Assembly (NCBI GenBank): GCA_036675565.1
Contig: JAKFER010000225.1
Coordinates: 1-45,820, forward strand
Source: JACCYQ01 sp036675565
Lineage (GTDB): Bacteria > Bacteroidota > Bacteroidia > Chitinophagales > Chitinophagaceae
Direction: 5' to 3'
Length of the DNA stretch: 45,820 nucleotides
The translations under genes were made by a program, and so were the position numbers. This document shows, in pieces, positions 1-9,476 of this stretch; position 1 is the stretch's first letter, and the number at the start of each line of letters is the position of its first letter. The notes under the pieces are model-generated. The model ran no database searches, was not told the DNA's origin, and saw nothing but the letters and a program-made list of their open reading frames with translations.

Positions 1-1377
1 TGTTTGCTTAAACACTTCATTCATGCGGCTGCCCTGGTAGTCTGCACTGGGTAATGTTGGTGGTCCGGAAACATTAATACTGAAAGCAGAACCAGAAGCG
101 AGACCTCCAATGGAACCTGAACCTGCAGAATAAACCCTTAAATAATATTGAGTTCCGGTTGATAAGCCGGACAAACTTAAACTGGTACTGCCACAGGCAA
201 TAGAAGTCAAAGAACCACATGATCCTGAAAAGGCCTGGATCCGAGCGCCGGAAGTTGACAAATTTCCACCGATCGAACTAAGCGTTACTGAAGCCGTTGA
301 TGCAGGAGCAGAAAACCTATACCAAACATCATCATCCGCAGTACCTGTTGCACAGCCCGTTGTTATTCCTGTGCTTTCAGTAGCACCCCAAACTGTTCCT
401 GAATTGTTTGTAGTTCCAACTGTTAAAGATGTTGCTGAAGAACACTCATCATTTGATGGTGGAGCTGGAGGTGGTGCTGGCTGTGTTATACAAATATCAA
501 AAGATAAGGTTCCAGTTGGAGTATTTCCTGTATGTGATACTCGGACATAATAAGTATTACCAATCGTTAAATTGGTATTCGTCAGCGATGTAGTTTCACA
601 TTGGATAGATGTCAGTGATCCACAAGAACCGATATATAATTGAATGGCTGGATTTGTTATACCTGCACCAACATTGTTCAATGATATTGTCTGATTCGTT
701 GCCGCTGCTGTAAAACTAAACCATACATCATAATGATCTACTGATGACTCACAACCTGTAGGGATAACCGCACTTTTTGTTGCTCCACTTAAAGTTGATG
801 AAATATTTGAACAGGTTGTACTTGAAGTTAAAGAAGTTGCACCTGAACATTCATCGTTTGATGGTGGTGGTGGCGGTGTTGGATGAGTAACACAAATACT
901 AAAAGTCGCATCGCTTGAAGGGAAACCTATATTGCCGGAATACACCCGAATGTAATACCAGCTCCCAATAGATAAAGAAGTATATGTAATTGATTTGGCA
1001 TTAGATTTATCACATGCAAGAGATGTTAAAGCGGATAAACAAGATCCTGCAAATAATTCTAAAGTTGGAGTGGCATTCCCTAATTTATTATTCCCGTTTG
1101 CAATATTGGATAATGTAATTGTTGTTGTAGAATTCTTGGCTTGAAAGGTGTACCATACATCATCATCGGGCGCTCCGCCACATGTTGCATTTGCTGCTAT
1201 ATTCGAATTTGTGGCGTTAGCCAATGTACCATTCGTGGTTGTATTGCATGTGTTTACGAAAGAGGTAAGAATTGTTGCCCCAGAACAATTATCATTACTA
1301 GGTTGAGCAAAACTAATGAGAGTATAAAAAATAAATAAAACAGACAGAACTGAGGTTCGGATGGAGAAAGTTAGCAT
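1..1377 (-). CDS. Secreted surface protein with NDxC-type beta repeats (3' end beyond window)
   Basis: The frame is open from the ATG at 1377 to base 1 without a stop, giving at least 459 residues, so the C-terminus is missing. Residues 1-25 are a signal peptide ending in ISFAQ. Three repeats of about 135-145 residues follow, starting near residues 26, 171 and 302. Each opens with NDxCSxAT, has a central DDDVWYxF or YDVWFSF, then a G-SC-x-LTSI-x-C segment and a YYxRV strand. Proline-rich linkers join them. Such repeats occur in Bacteroidota secreted proteins, usually with a C-terminal T9SS sorting domain; that part lies outside the window. The gene is divergent from a neighbour with the same repeat type. 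The ligand is unknown. Confidence 0.85.
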   Translation of the reverse strand, partial: MLTFSIRTSVLSVLFIFYTLISFAQPSNDNCSGATILTSFVNTCNTTTNGTLANATNSNIAANATCGGAPDDDVWYTFQAKNSTTTITLSNIANGNNKLGNATPTLELFAGSCLSALTSLACDKSNAKSITYTSLSIGSWYYIRVYSGNIGFPSSDATFSICVTHPTPPPPPSNDECSGATSLTSSTTCSNISSTLSGATKSAVIPTGCESSVDHYDVWFSFTAAATNQTISLNNVGAGITNPAIQLYIGSCGSLTSIQCETTSLTNTNLTIGNTYYVRVSHTGNTPTGTLSFDICITQPAPPPAPPSNDECSSATSLTVGTTNNSGTVWGATESTGITTGCATGTADDDVWYRFSAPASTASVTLSSIGGNLSTSGARIQAFSGSCGSLTSIACGSTSLSLSGLSTGTQYYLRVYSAGSGSIGGLASGSAFSINVSGPPTLPSADYQGSRMNEVFKQT

Positions 1378-1612
1378 GGTTTTGCAGGATTTGGATTTTA
1401 CTTATAGCCGGTAAAAGTAATTTGTTGAAGTTTTAAATCATATAGCAAATATTCTTATTCTTCATGATAATTATACGGAAACCCATAGCAGTAGTTTTCC
1501 TATTGTATTAAATGTTTATACTTAATATCTTCGGCCCTTACAATTGTACATGCGTATATACGTTAGTATGATCATCATCCAATAATCCTTTGTTCTAAGC
1601 CAAAACTGTTTT

Positions 1613-4600
1613 ATGAAATCCATCCCTTTCGTAAGAATTTTAATTATTGTCTTTATTTCCTTAATTACGTTTTCCCAGAATTTAATAGCCCAGGCCAATT
1701 GTAGTTCAGCAACATCTCTTAATTCTGCTCTGACATGTTCATCAACAGGCGGCAACTTGCAAGGAGCTACAAGTTCCGGACCAGCGGGTGCCTGTGGAGG
1801 AGCAACAACATCTACCACCAATGGTGTTTGGTTCAGATTTACGCCCACTTCAAGTAGTGCCTCCATTACAATTTCAGGACTATCTAATAATTCACTCCTA
1901 ACTCTTTCATCAACCTATGTAGAAGTGCTTAGTGGAACTTGTGCTTCCACTTTTACATCCATTGCATGTCAGGATGCGACAGCGCCGCTTAGCTTATCAG
2001 GTCTTAGTATAGGAATTGAATATTTTGTTCGTGTTTATATTACAGGAAGCACAACTTCAGGGGGCAATCCAGTAAATAGAAGAGGGTTTGATATTTGCAT
2101 CACACATCCACCTCCTCCACCAGCCAATGATGCATGTGCAGGATCGGTATTATTAAATACATATGGAACTAATTGCACCTCCAGCACCTCCGGAACTTTA
2201 TTAGCTTCAACACCAAGTACTGCACCGATAGGATGCGGAACGCCTGGTACATTATATGATGTCTGGTACCGTTTTGTAGCCAGTTCTGCTGTTCACCTGG
2301 CTACCTTATCAAACTTTGCTGGTATAGCAGATCCACAGGTTCAAATTTACAGCGGAGCATGTGGTACACTTACTTCTATAGCCTGTGGAACAACCAGTGT
2401 TGCAGCTGCTGGGCTCGTTGCCGGAACTACCTATTATGTAAGAGTGTCCGGAAGCAGTAATACCGGGACGCCAACATTTAATATTTGCATAACTACTCCT
2501 TCATCATCAAATATTGATTACAGCAGGAGTTATATCAATATTTCAAAAGGTACAACAGGCGGAACAGTTAATCCGGGTGACACCCTGGAAATGAGAGCAA
2601 CCTTTGTTGTTAGAACAAACCCCAGTTCAGCCGATAGTCTTTCATTTACAGATACCTTATTTAATGGTAATGGATTTAGGTTAATCCCTGGTTCCATTGC
2701 CGTTCGCACTAATGAAGGAAAAATATATGGCAGTCCATTTACCGATGCTTTTGATGCTGATGCGGGTTGGACTTATCAAAATGGATTGGATACAGTTATC
2801 AGGATCAATTTTGGCGCTGGGGCAACCAATACAAGAAGAGGTCAGCTTAATTATAACTCCAGGCCATCTGTTTTTGGAAGCACCAGTATTATTATGGCCA
2901 CATACCGGGTGGTAGTATATGCGTCTTTTAATACCAGGATAAATTTTAAAACAGGTTCCTTAACATATAGAGACCGGTTAACTACAGCATATAACAACAT
3001 TACTTTTGCACCCAATGAATTGGTAGTTTATCAAAGTCCTGGTCTATGTCCTAACGCAGTATCAGCTTCCAATGCACTGGGTGCTGAATTTAATGGCACA
3101 TTTGGCGCGGGAACAACACAAAACAGAACTGCATCACCATACACTTCATATGGTTATATGCAGTTTAATCCCAGTGGTCCAAATGATTATTTTCATGGAA
3201 TTGCCAATAATACCAGTACAACCGGCACAACTATTACTACATGGGGTAAACCGAACTCGAACAGGGTTCATAATGTTTGGGATATATCAGGTGATCATAC
3301 AGATGCTGTCGATCCTTTATTGGGAAATCCACCTACTGCACCCGGCAGCAACGGTGGTTATATGTTAGTGATCAATTCCGCATATAAAACGGATACAGCA
3401 TTTACATATGCTATCTCAAATCTATGTCCCAATACCTATTATGAGTTATCCGCCTGGTTTAAGAATGTATGCTATAAATGTGGTTGTGATTCTACCGGAG
3501 CGGGTACTTCATCTGCAACCTATATTCCAACCGCTCCTGGTGATTCATCAGGTGTAAGACCAAACATTGCCTTTGATGTAAATGGTGCTGATTATTATAC
3601 AACCGGAGATATTTTTTATACAGGTACAACGCCTACCGGATCGGATGCTACTAACCAATGGGTTAAAAGAGGTTTTGTATACCTGACCGGACCTTCTGAA
3701 ACTTCATTTACCTTAACACTAAGAAACAATGCACCAGGAGGTGGTGGTAATGACTGGGCCCTTGATGATATTTCTGTAGCAACCTGTTTACCCAATATGC
3801 AATATTCGCCTTCGCTCACACCGAATGTATGTGTCAATAATCCAATTACGATTAATGATACCATACGCTCATATTTTAATAACTACGTTTATTATAAATG
3901 GCAAAAAAGTATAGATGCCGGAGCCAATTGGACTGATGTAACCTCAGCCCAGGGCCCCGCCGCTCCAACTTATAATGGAACCGCATGGGAATATGTAACT
4001 TCTTATACTGTCCCTCCAGCAGAAACTCAATTTTCAAATAATAATGACCGGTACAGAGTAGTGGTTGCAACAGGAGCTGCGGAATTATCTACCAGTGATT
4101 GCCTGTTTACAGATGGAATAAGCCTGATCGATGTAAATGTGATTACTTGTACACCATTAACAACAGACTTGCTTAGTTTTTCAGGCAAAAAAATAAATGA
4201 ATTGGCTAAACTCTTCTGGACAACGTCAAGAGAAGAACAACCTATTGCCTATAATATTGAAAGAAGTAATGATGGTACCAATTTTGAAAACATCGGCATT
4301 GTTAATGGATACAATAACAGCAATAATGAAAGAAATCATTATACTTTCACCGATCTAAAACCTTTAACATCCGAAACTACATATCGCATTGTAATGAAAA
4401 CGGATGAAACCAAAAAACTTTCACGCCATATCAGGATCGTAAAAGATGCAGAAGATCTGAAACTAACCAACGTGGTTAATCCTTTTCAACATGAGATTTC
4501 ATTTGATATTACCATTAATGAAAATGCTAACATCGAAGTCTTCCTGCTGGATATGTATGGTAAACAAGTAAGTCAAAAAACATTGCAGGTTTATGAAGGA

Positions 4601-4708
4601 GTAAATAGTATGCGATTAGAAAATATTGATGCTTTGCCAGCTGGCATCTACATTTTGCAGGTAAAACACAAAGACAAAAATCTAAGTAAACGCATCTTTA
4701 AAAAATAA
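1613..4708 (+). CDS. Large secreted T9SS type A cargo protein with NDxC repeats
   Basis: This 1031-residue protein has a signal peptide (residues 1-27, ending in LIAQA). Two NDxC-type beta repeats follow (about 28-165 and 170-295), like those of the divergent neighbour. A DUF11-like segment spans about 300-475. A cysteine-containing jelly-roll-like region spans about 480-725 and ends in DWALDDISVATC, as in carbohydrate-binding-like modules. The last 80 residues form a T9SS type A sorting domain (NPFQHEISFDITI, then ALPAGIYILQVKHKDKN and KRIFKK). It should cross the outer membrane by T9SS and stay on the surface or be released. The substrate cannot be told. A strong hairpin follows the stop. 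Confidence 0.9.
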   Translation: MKSIPFVRILIIVFISLITFSQNLIAQANCSSATSLNSALTCSSTGGNLQGATSSGPAGACGGATTSTTNGVWFRFTPTSSSASITISGLSNNSLLTLSSTYVEVLSGTCASTFTSIACQDATAPLSLSGLSIGIEYFVRVYITGSTTSGGNPVNRRGFDICITHPPPPPANDACAGSVLLNTYGTNCTSSTSGTLLASTPSTAPIGCGTPGTLYDVWYRFVASSAVHLATLSNFAGIADPQVQIYSGACGTLTSIACGTTSVAAAGLVAGTTYYVRVSGSSNTGTPTFNICITTPSSSNIDYSRSYINISKGTTGGTVNPGDTLEMRATFVVRTNPSSADSLSFTDTLFNGNGFRLIPGSIAVRTNEGKIYGSPFTDAFDADAGWTYQNGLDTVIRINFGAGATNTRRGQLNYNSRPSVFGSTSIIMATYRVVVYASFNTRINFKTGSLTYRDRLTTAYNNITFAPNELVVYQSPGLCPNAVSASNALGAEFNGTFGAGTTQNRTASPYTSYGYMQFNPSGPNDYFHGIANNTSTTGTTITTWGKPNSNRVHNVWDISGDHTDAVDPLLGNPPTAPGSNGGYMLVINSAYKTDTAFTYAISNLCPNTYYELSAWFKNVCYKCGCDSTGAGTSSATYIPTAPGDSSGVRPNIAFDVNGADYYTTGDIFYTGTTPTGSDATNQWVKRGFVYLTGPSETSFTLTLRNNAPGGGGNDWALDDISVATCLPNMQYSPSLTPNVCVNNPITINDTIRSYFNNYVYYKWQKSIDAGANWTDVTSAQGPAAPTYNGTAWEYVTSYTVPPAETQFSNNNDRYRVVVATGAAELSTSDCLFTDGISLIDVNVITCTPLTTDLLSFSGKKINELAKLFWTTSREEQPIAYNIERSNDGTNFENIGIVNGYNNSNNERNHYTFTDLKPLTSETTYRIVMKTDETKKLSRHIRIVKDAEDLKLTNVVNPFQHEISFDITINENANIEVFLLDMYGKQVSQKTLQVYEGVNSMRLENIDALPAGIYILQVKHKDKNLSKRIFKK

Positions 4709-4730
4709 CTTATGAAACCTTGAACATACA

Positions 4731-4763
4731 AAGTGGTTTGGCTTTTGCTAAACCACTTTTTTA
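4731..4763 (+). terminator. Rho-independent terminator after the T9SS gene
   Basis: A 9-bp perfect stem (AAGTGGTTT at 4731-4739 with AAACCACTT at 4750-4758) is followed by a T run. It lies 22 nt past the stop at 4708 and separates this gene from pdxA. Confidence 0.85.
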
Positions 4764-4876
4764 TTACCTGTATGCGAATATTTATTTTTACAAATAATTT
4801 GCACAAACATAATACCCGCATTCTTTTACCATATAACAAGGGAAAGGGGTAATTTTAGACCCTAATTATAATTTTT

Positions 4877-5974
4877 ATGGACAAGGCTGAAAAACCCATT
4901 ATTGGCATAACCTGTGGCGATCTGAATGGAATTGGTATTGAACTGATCATCAAAACATTTTCTGATCACCGCATCCTGGATCATTGTACCCCCGTGGTTT
5001 TTGCTTCCAATAAAGTGATTAATTTCTACCGCAAATCCATGCCCGAAATTAATTTCAGTTACCAGAGTGCAAGGGATCTTCAAAAACTCAATAACAAACA
5101 ACTGAATATTTACAACTGCTGGGAGGAAGATGTGTCTGTGGTCCCCGGCCAGTTAACAGATGTGGGTGGCCAATATGCTATCAAATCTTTAATAGCCGGT
5201 GTGGATGCCCTGAAAAATAAATACATTGACGGTTTGGTTACGGCACCCATTCACAAAAAAAACACCCACTCTGCCGAATTTAATTATACGGGTCATACAC
5301 CATACTTAAAGGATGTTTTCCAGGCGAATGATGTAGTGATGTTTTTATGTGCCGGATCATTCCGGGTTGGCCTGGTAACAGAACATGTACCCGTAAGCGA
5401 AGTTTCTAATTTTATAACCAAAGAAGCTATTTTGAGCAAACTGTTGTTAATGCAGCAAAGCCTCGTTAAGGACTTTGCCATTAATGCGCCAAAAATAGCG
5501 GTACTTGGACTTAACCCCCATGCAGGTGATGAAGGACTGATGGGTAAAGAAGAAGAAGCGATCATTAAACCAGCCATCAAAGAAGCCCGGTTAAACAAAA
5601 ACATACTTGCTTTTGGACCTTTCAGTGCAGATGCTTTTTTTGCCCGTGGACATTACCACGAGTTCGATGCAGTATTGGCCATGTACCATGACCAGGGACT
5701 GATTCCATTTAAGTCTCTTGCAGGTGAAAAAGGAATCAACTTTACAGCTGGCTTACCGGTAGTCAGAACCTCCCCTGATCATGGTGTTGCATTTGATATT
5801 GCCGGAAAAAATGTTGCGGAGGTTGCTTCATTTATGGAATCGATCTTTGAGTGTATTGATATCATTAATCACCGCAGGTTATATGATGACATGAGAAAAA
5901 ACCCACTCAAGAAGATTTCAGCAACCGTAGTAGGGAATGTGGTTGATGAAAAGATCGAGGAAGAAGGAAGCTAA
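4877..5974 (+). CDS. pdxA: 4-hydroxythreonine-4-phosphate dehydrogenase
   Basis: PdxA oxidises 4-phosphohydroxy-L-threonine in the DXP-dependent route to pyridoxal 5'-phosphate; it is a cytosolic, metal-dependent homodimer. The 365-residue product has the usual family length. Visible motifs: GITCGDLNGIGIEL near the N-terminus, TAPIHKKN (about 122-129), GHTPYL with metal-ligand His140, GLNPHAGDEG, and AMYHDQGLIPFK, which together hold the three conserved metal histidines. The ATG at 4877 precedes the conserved start. It stands alone between a terminator and a 480-bp gap. Its upstream T-rich segment has only an imperfect -7 (TAATTTTA near 4849). Confidence 0.96.
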   Translation: MDKAEKPIIGITCGDLNGIGIELIIKTFSDHRILDHCTPVVFASNKVINFYRKSMPEINFSYQSARDLQKLNNKQLNIYNCWEEDVSVVPGQLTDVGGQYAIKSLIAGVDALKNKYIDGLVTAPIHKKNTHSAEFNYTGHTPYLKDVFQANDVVMFLCAGSFRVGLVTEHVPVSEVSNFITKEAILSKLLLMQQSLVKDFAINAPKIAVLGLNPHAGDEGLMGKEEEAIIKPAIKEARLNKNILAFGPFSADAFFARGHYHEFDAVLAMYHDQGLIPFKSLAGEKGINFTAGLPVVRTSPDHGVAFDIAGKNVAEVASFMESIFECIDIINHRRLYDDMRKNPLKKISATVVGNVVDEKIEEEGS

Positions 5975-6456
5975 ATACAATGAGTCAATTAGACAATTTG
6001 AAAATTTGAAAATGGAAAACCATATAAGATATTTCACTTTATAATCCAGATAACCCCGAACGTAAGATTTTTGACTTTTTAAGTTTCAACTTTTGACTTA
6101 AGTGGATGAAGTGACGAAACATATACTTTTTCTTTCCCTACATTTTATTTTCCATAAATCTGTAACTTCCTGCAGGTCAAATGTTTTTTGGCGATTAATG
6201 CCTTAGTTATCAACAAAAGCATCAAATGCTTGCATCTTTTCGCTTTCCACTATACTTTTATGATTCCAATCCGCTGAAATAAACCATCCTCATTCCGTAC
6301 TGATTTTCAACACCACACCAAAGGGTACGGAATAATATCCTTTAAAACCACATTACAAATTACAAACAGATCCGGCAGATCTACATATCCCTTGAAATAC
6401 GTTTCTATCCGTGAATGACCCAGACATTAAGTTTAATCCACTTAAAACATACCGAT
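5975..6456. other. Gene-free AT-rich stretch with dispersed repeat
   Basis: No credible coding frame was seen in these 482 bp. It holds one copy of the CAATTTGAAAAT repeat (5994-6005, followed by TTGAAAATGG) and an AT-rich GACTTTTTAAG/CTTTTGACTTAAG segment around 6070-6102. A near-consensus -7 element (TACGTTTC, about 6397-6404) may serve the small gene downstream. Confidence 0.6.
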
Positions 6457-6678
6457 ATGAAACTATTTTTACGCATTTTATCTTCTTCCTTTTCTATTGC
6501 TTTAACAGTAGCCCTGTTCCTTAGCATTCTTGTAATTGCCGAAATGAAATCATGGACATTTCTATGGCTTTATATACCCCTGTTCCTGGTGGTTTATGAA
6601 ATGGAAAAAATCAATTTAAAAAAGAAGAAACATACCAGTTCCTTCAAATACAGGAAGTATACCAGCCTGTATGATTAA
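6457..6678 (+). CDS. Small membrane protein of unknown function
   Basis: A 73-residue product starting MKLFLRILSSSFSIAL. It has two hydrophobic segments (about 5-27 and 31-47) followed by a Lys-rich cytoplasmic tail. A longer in-frame start at 6415 adds 14 hydrophilic residues without membrane character, so the ATG at 6457 is preferred. An excellent terminator hairpin directly after the stop supports a real transcription unit. No family was recognised. Confidence 0.6.
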   Translation: MKLFLRILSSSFSIALTVALFLSILVIAEMKSWTFLWLYIPLFLVVYEMEKINLKKKKHTSSFKYRKYTSLYD

Positions 6679-6688
6679 TATAAATGAC

Positions 6689-6717
6689 AAGGATAGCCGA
6701 ATATGGCTATCCTTTGA
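6689..6717 (+). terminator. Terminator hairpin after the small membrane gene
   Basis: A 10-bp perfect stem (AAGGATAGCC at 6689-6698, GGCTATCCTT at 6705-6714) with a 6-nt loop, 10 nt past the stop at 6678. The T run after it is short. Confidence 0.7.
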
Positions 6718-6975
6718 AATGCGTGGATATTGCAGAAATATTTTTTGAAGAATGCTTGCACTATCCCAAACCGATGATTACTTTTATACTTCACCCGATC
6801 CACTACTTCAGAACAACCATCCTGCCAATTCCCACGAATCACTTTTAAGTTCTACAGCAATTTTTTTTATAATAAATGACTGAATAATTAAGCAAATTCT
6901 TTTGCTAAACTATTTGAGCATACTGAAATATTTTTTCTACAAAAGACCTCGAAGTTTTGCTCAAGGTTTAGTATG

Positions 6976-7010
6976 AACCTCTCCCCGCCAGTTGTGGCAG
7001 AGAGGTTTTT
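6976..7010. terminator. Stem-loop between convergent units
   Basis: Outer arms AACCTCTC/GAGAGGTT and an inner GCCA/TGGC pair form a hairpin just beyond the stop of the minus-strand operon at 7011. The T7 run lies on the plus side, so as a minus terminator it has an A tract before the stem but no U tract after it. It probably marks the end of the operon; orientation is uncertain. The preceding 250 bp (6718-6975) show nothing recognisable. Confidence 0.45.
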
Positions 7011-7295
7011 TTATTTGTTGAAATAGGTCTGTAAATTCTTTACATATAATTCAAAAGCCTGTATACCTGCCGGGGTTATCTTACAGTTGGTCTGTGGATA
7101 ATTGTCTTTAAATTTCTTTTCAATTTCGATATAACCTGCATCTTTTAATTTCTGCAACTGTACACTCAAATTTCCGGCGGAGGCATTTGTTTTTTCACGC
7201 AGGTAAGTAAATTCAGCCTGCTTCACACTGATGAGCAGTGACATAACGGCGAGCCTTAACTGAGAATGTAATATGGGATCCAGATCTTTAAACAC
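7011..7295 (-). CDS. Winged-helix transcriptional regulator (HTH_34 type)
   Basis: This 94-residue protein matches the short MarR/ArsR-like HTH_34 pattern: LRLAVMSLLISVKQAEFTYL, a recognition helix in NASAGNLSVQLQKLKDAGYI, and a wing ending in ITPAGIQAFELY. It lacks an effector domain. The GTG start at 7295 overlaps the 3' end of the upstream membrane gene by 8 bp (in GGTGTTTAA), so translation is probably coupled. As the last gene of the receptor/membrane operon it may autoregulate it; this is inferred from position. Confidence 0.85.
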   Translation of the reverse strand: MFKDLDPILHSQLRLAVMSLLISVKQAEFTYLREKTNASAGNLSVQLQKLKDAGYIEIEKKFKDNYPQTNCKITPAGIQAFELYVKNLQTYFNK

Positions 7296-7911
7296 CTTGC
7301 TTAATCGTCTCTTTATTTAATTTATTAAATTCAATATTCGCTATATGCCCCGGAATGATATATCCTGCTAAAACTGCGCCGGCATGTAAAATCATGGTCC
7401 ACATAAAATCAGGTGCAAATAAAGAGACAAAAGCAAAAATCCAGGTTATATAGGCACCAATAATAGAAGGTTTAAAATTGAGAACAGCGCCGTAAATCAA
7501 TATCCAAAAACCGTACAACCCTAACAACAAGGCAAACCCTTTTGTTGGTGGCACGCCAACATTAATAGATATAATGATCAGCATCAGGGAAAGGAAAAAC
7601 CCGGTGTTCAGTTTGTCAAACAGGTCCTGGGTATAAGTTTTAACGCGGCTTGTTTTTTTCCCAAAAAAATAAATGGATAATTGGATAAAAAAGAAAATAA
7701 GTGTGATGATGCCAAATACATTCCAGAAAAAAAAGGTACTGGTATACCATTCAAATGCGATATTCAAAATGGTGAATACCGAGGCTGTAAAAATCAGCCA
7801 ACCCCAAATGATCCATCCTTTTCCATCATCTTTTTGCTCAACTTTTGCGGCAAAGATCATTTGCTGTATTACCTCCAAACTTTCTCTTTCAGTCATTGGT
7901 TTTTGTTCCAT
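7288..7911 (-). CDS. Multi-pass membrane protein, paralogue of the gene upstream
   Basis: A 207-residue protein with about six transmembrane segments after a cytoplasmic N-terminus (LEVIQQMIFAAKVEQKDDG). It shares landmarks with the adjacent 190-residue protein: an N-terminal L-xx-IQxMIxxAK helix, WGW at the first membrane segment, a YG-xx-I-xx-G-x-L-x-F-x-P block, and a C-terminal GYIIPGH. The two are tandem paralogues separated by one base. Its role is unknown; genes of this kind are often paired with HTH_34 regulators in Bacteroidota. Confidence 0.8.
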   Translation of the reverse strand: MEQKPMTERESLEVIQQMIFAAKVEQKDDGKGWIIWGWLIFTASVFTILNIAFEWYTSTFFFWNVFGIITLIFFFIQLSIYFFGKKTSRVKTYTQDLFDKLNTGFFLSLMLIIISINVGVPPTKGFALLLGLYGFWILIYGAVLNFKPSIIGAYITWIFAFVSLFAPDFMWTMILHAGAVLAGYIIPGHIANIEFNKLNKETIKQGV

Positions 7912-7912
7912 A

Positions 7913-8485
7913 TTATTTATTATTATTTCTTAACAGGTGGCCTGGAATTATATAACTGGTTAGTATAGCCGCAGCAGCAAATAATATCTGGTAATCATAA
8001 CTAAAAAAAGTACAGGCGCACGCCAGTATCCAGTTAAATATGCCACCAAACACCAATGGCCTGAACTGCAATATTTTTCCGGAAACAAAAGTTCCCAGGC
8101 CATACATTAATATCATAAAAGGCCATGCATGCAACCAACCTATTGAATTAGATATGATAAAAACCAATATAAAAAAACTGATCCCAATTCCCATCCATAA
8201 AAAACCCATGCTATCCCCTACATAAGAGCGATGATGATCCCTTTTTTGATGTTTCCTGGCATAAAAAATAGTAATGAAGACGGCAGGTATAGTGATCAAC
8301 CAAACCAAATAATGGTGCGGGTATACCATCACTACTTTTAAAAAAAACTGCACCAGTATGGCAACAAACGTCATCCAACCCCATAATAAAAAATATATAC
8401 GATTCTGGTTCAAATCAGACTTAGCTTTATCAATCATGGATTGAATAAGCGTTAAACTTTGTTGTGGCGTGAAGTGATCTTGCAT
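7913..8485 (-). CDS. Multi-pass membrane protein, tandem paralogue
   Basis: This 190-residue protein has about six hydrophobic segments, an amphipathic N-terminus (LTLIQSMIDKAKSDLNQN) and a C-terminal SYIIPGHLLRNNNK. It aligns with the next gene over its full length. Its stop lies one base before the start of that gene, and its start follows the upstream gene by 17 bp. Function unknown; probably an inner-membrane partner in the regulated operon. Confidence 0.8.
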   Translation of the reverse strand: MQDHFTPQQSLTLIQSMIDKAKSDLNQNRIYFLLWGWMTFVAILVQFFLKVVMVYPHHYLVWLITIPAVFITIFYARKHQKRDHHRSYVGDSMGFLWMGIGISFFILVFIISNSIGWLHAWPFMILMYGLGTFVSGKILQFRPLVFGGIFNWILACACTFFSYDYQILFAAAAILTSYIIPGHLLRNNNK

Positions 8486-8502
8486 ATGTAATAACTTCAG
8501 AA

Positions 8503-9162
8503 TTATTTATTCAATTGTGCAATAAAATATTGCAATGCCCCTTTACCCCAAGCTGGATCAATGCTGGATGCAGGCTTGAAAGCTTCATATTTTTGAGAAG
8601 CGGTTTCAAATAGTTTTTTAGCTTCTGTTTTGCTTCCGCCATATTGTTCCGGCGTAAAAAATTTATCCTGGCCTTCCAGCAAATATACCCTTGGGTTTCC
8701 AGGATTCAATTGTTTGGCTGTTTCTAATGCTACCTGCGCCACAGGACCGTATACCATAAACCTGTTTTGGGGATCTACAATCATGCGCAAACTATTGATC
8801 ATTTTTTTTACCACATATATTTCCGAATTATTTTTACTCAAAGCTTCTGCCTGCATTAACAACGCTTCCGCCTTATCTGTAACAGGATCGATCTTTGAAG
8901 GATCTCCGCTCATGGCATTATCCATCATACTATAACCCATATTTACAGTAGCTAAAGCGGCATAATAAAATGGGAGCCATTCTGTTTTTTCGGCTGTGGC
9001 AATTCTTTCAAATCCATTGGCTAATTCTTTTAAGCCATTTGTATTCCTGGTTGTATCCAGTGCTGCCACTTTGGGTTCCATGGCTTTGATAAATTTTTCA
9101 TTTTGTGCAAAAGTGAACAAAGTACACATGCACAATAACATTCCGATAATTAACTTTTTCAT
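8503..9162 (-). CDS. Exported alpha-helical (TPR-like) protein
   Basis: The 219-residue product begins with a signal peptide (MKKLIIGMLLCMCTLFTFAQ, cleavage after AQ). The mature part is helical and TPR-like: a WLPFYYAALATVNMGY helix, paired helices around EALLMQAEAL, and a NPRVYLLEGQDKFFTPEQYGG segment before a final FETASQKYEAF. It is expected in the periplasm. The gene sits 11 bp after the 2TM gene and 17 bp before the first six-helix membrane gene. No enzymatic motif was seen. Confidence 0.8.
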   Translation of the reverse strand: MKKLIIGMLLCMCTLFTFAQNEKFIKAMEPKVAALDTTRNTNGLKELANGFERIATAEKTEWLPFYYAALATVNMGYSMMDNAMSGDPSKIDPVTDKAEALLMQAEALSKNNSEIYVVKKMINSLRMIVDPQNRFMVYGPVAQVALETAKQLNPGNPRVYLLEGQDKFFTPEQYGGSKTEAKKLFETASQKYEAFKPASSIDPAWGKGALQYFIAQLNK

Positions 9163-9173
9163 TTGTTTCTATT

Positions 9174-9467
9174 TTATTTTGATTTCTGTTCTTTTAATAA
9201 TTTTTCATACTCTCTTTCTGTTGCATTGCTTTTAGGTATCACATACGCATTTACATAATGAAAGGCAACACCTATACCCCACCCTAACATGGGCCATACC
9301 GGCCAGGGAAATGAATTGATATCATACCCGCCGGAAAAGTACCATACCACCCAAAAGAAAACCGACATGATGAGATAAGTAATAAAATGTCTTTTAAAAG
9401 AGGCACGCTGGTGTGCTATTTCCCATAACTGGGAATCTTTACCCGCAGGTGTTATCCTGTTTTCCAT
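9174..9467 (-). CDS. 2TM domain-containing protein
   Basis: A 97-residue protein with two transmembrane segments (about 25-45 and 56-76) and charged ends. The second segment, with FPWPVWPMLGWGIGVAFHY, is typical of the 2TM family common in Bacteroidota. It starts 9 bp after the receptor gene stops, so it belongs to the same transcript. The biochemical role of the family is not known to me. Confidence 0.85.
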   Translation of the reverse strand: MENRITPAGKDSQLWEIAHQRASFKRHFITYLIMSVFFWVVWYFSGGYDINSFPWPVWPMLGWGIGVAFHYVNAYVIPKSNATEREYEKLLKEQKSK

Positions 9468-9476
9468 TTTGTTGAT

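Noticed and set aside
1522..1866. 114-codon minus-strand frame opposite the signal region of the T9SS gene
   Set aside because: Shadow of the 1031-residue gene; no signal or domain of its own.
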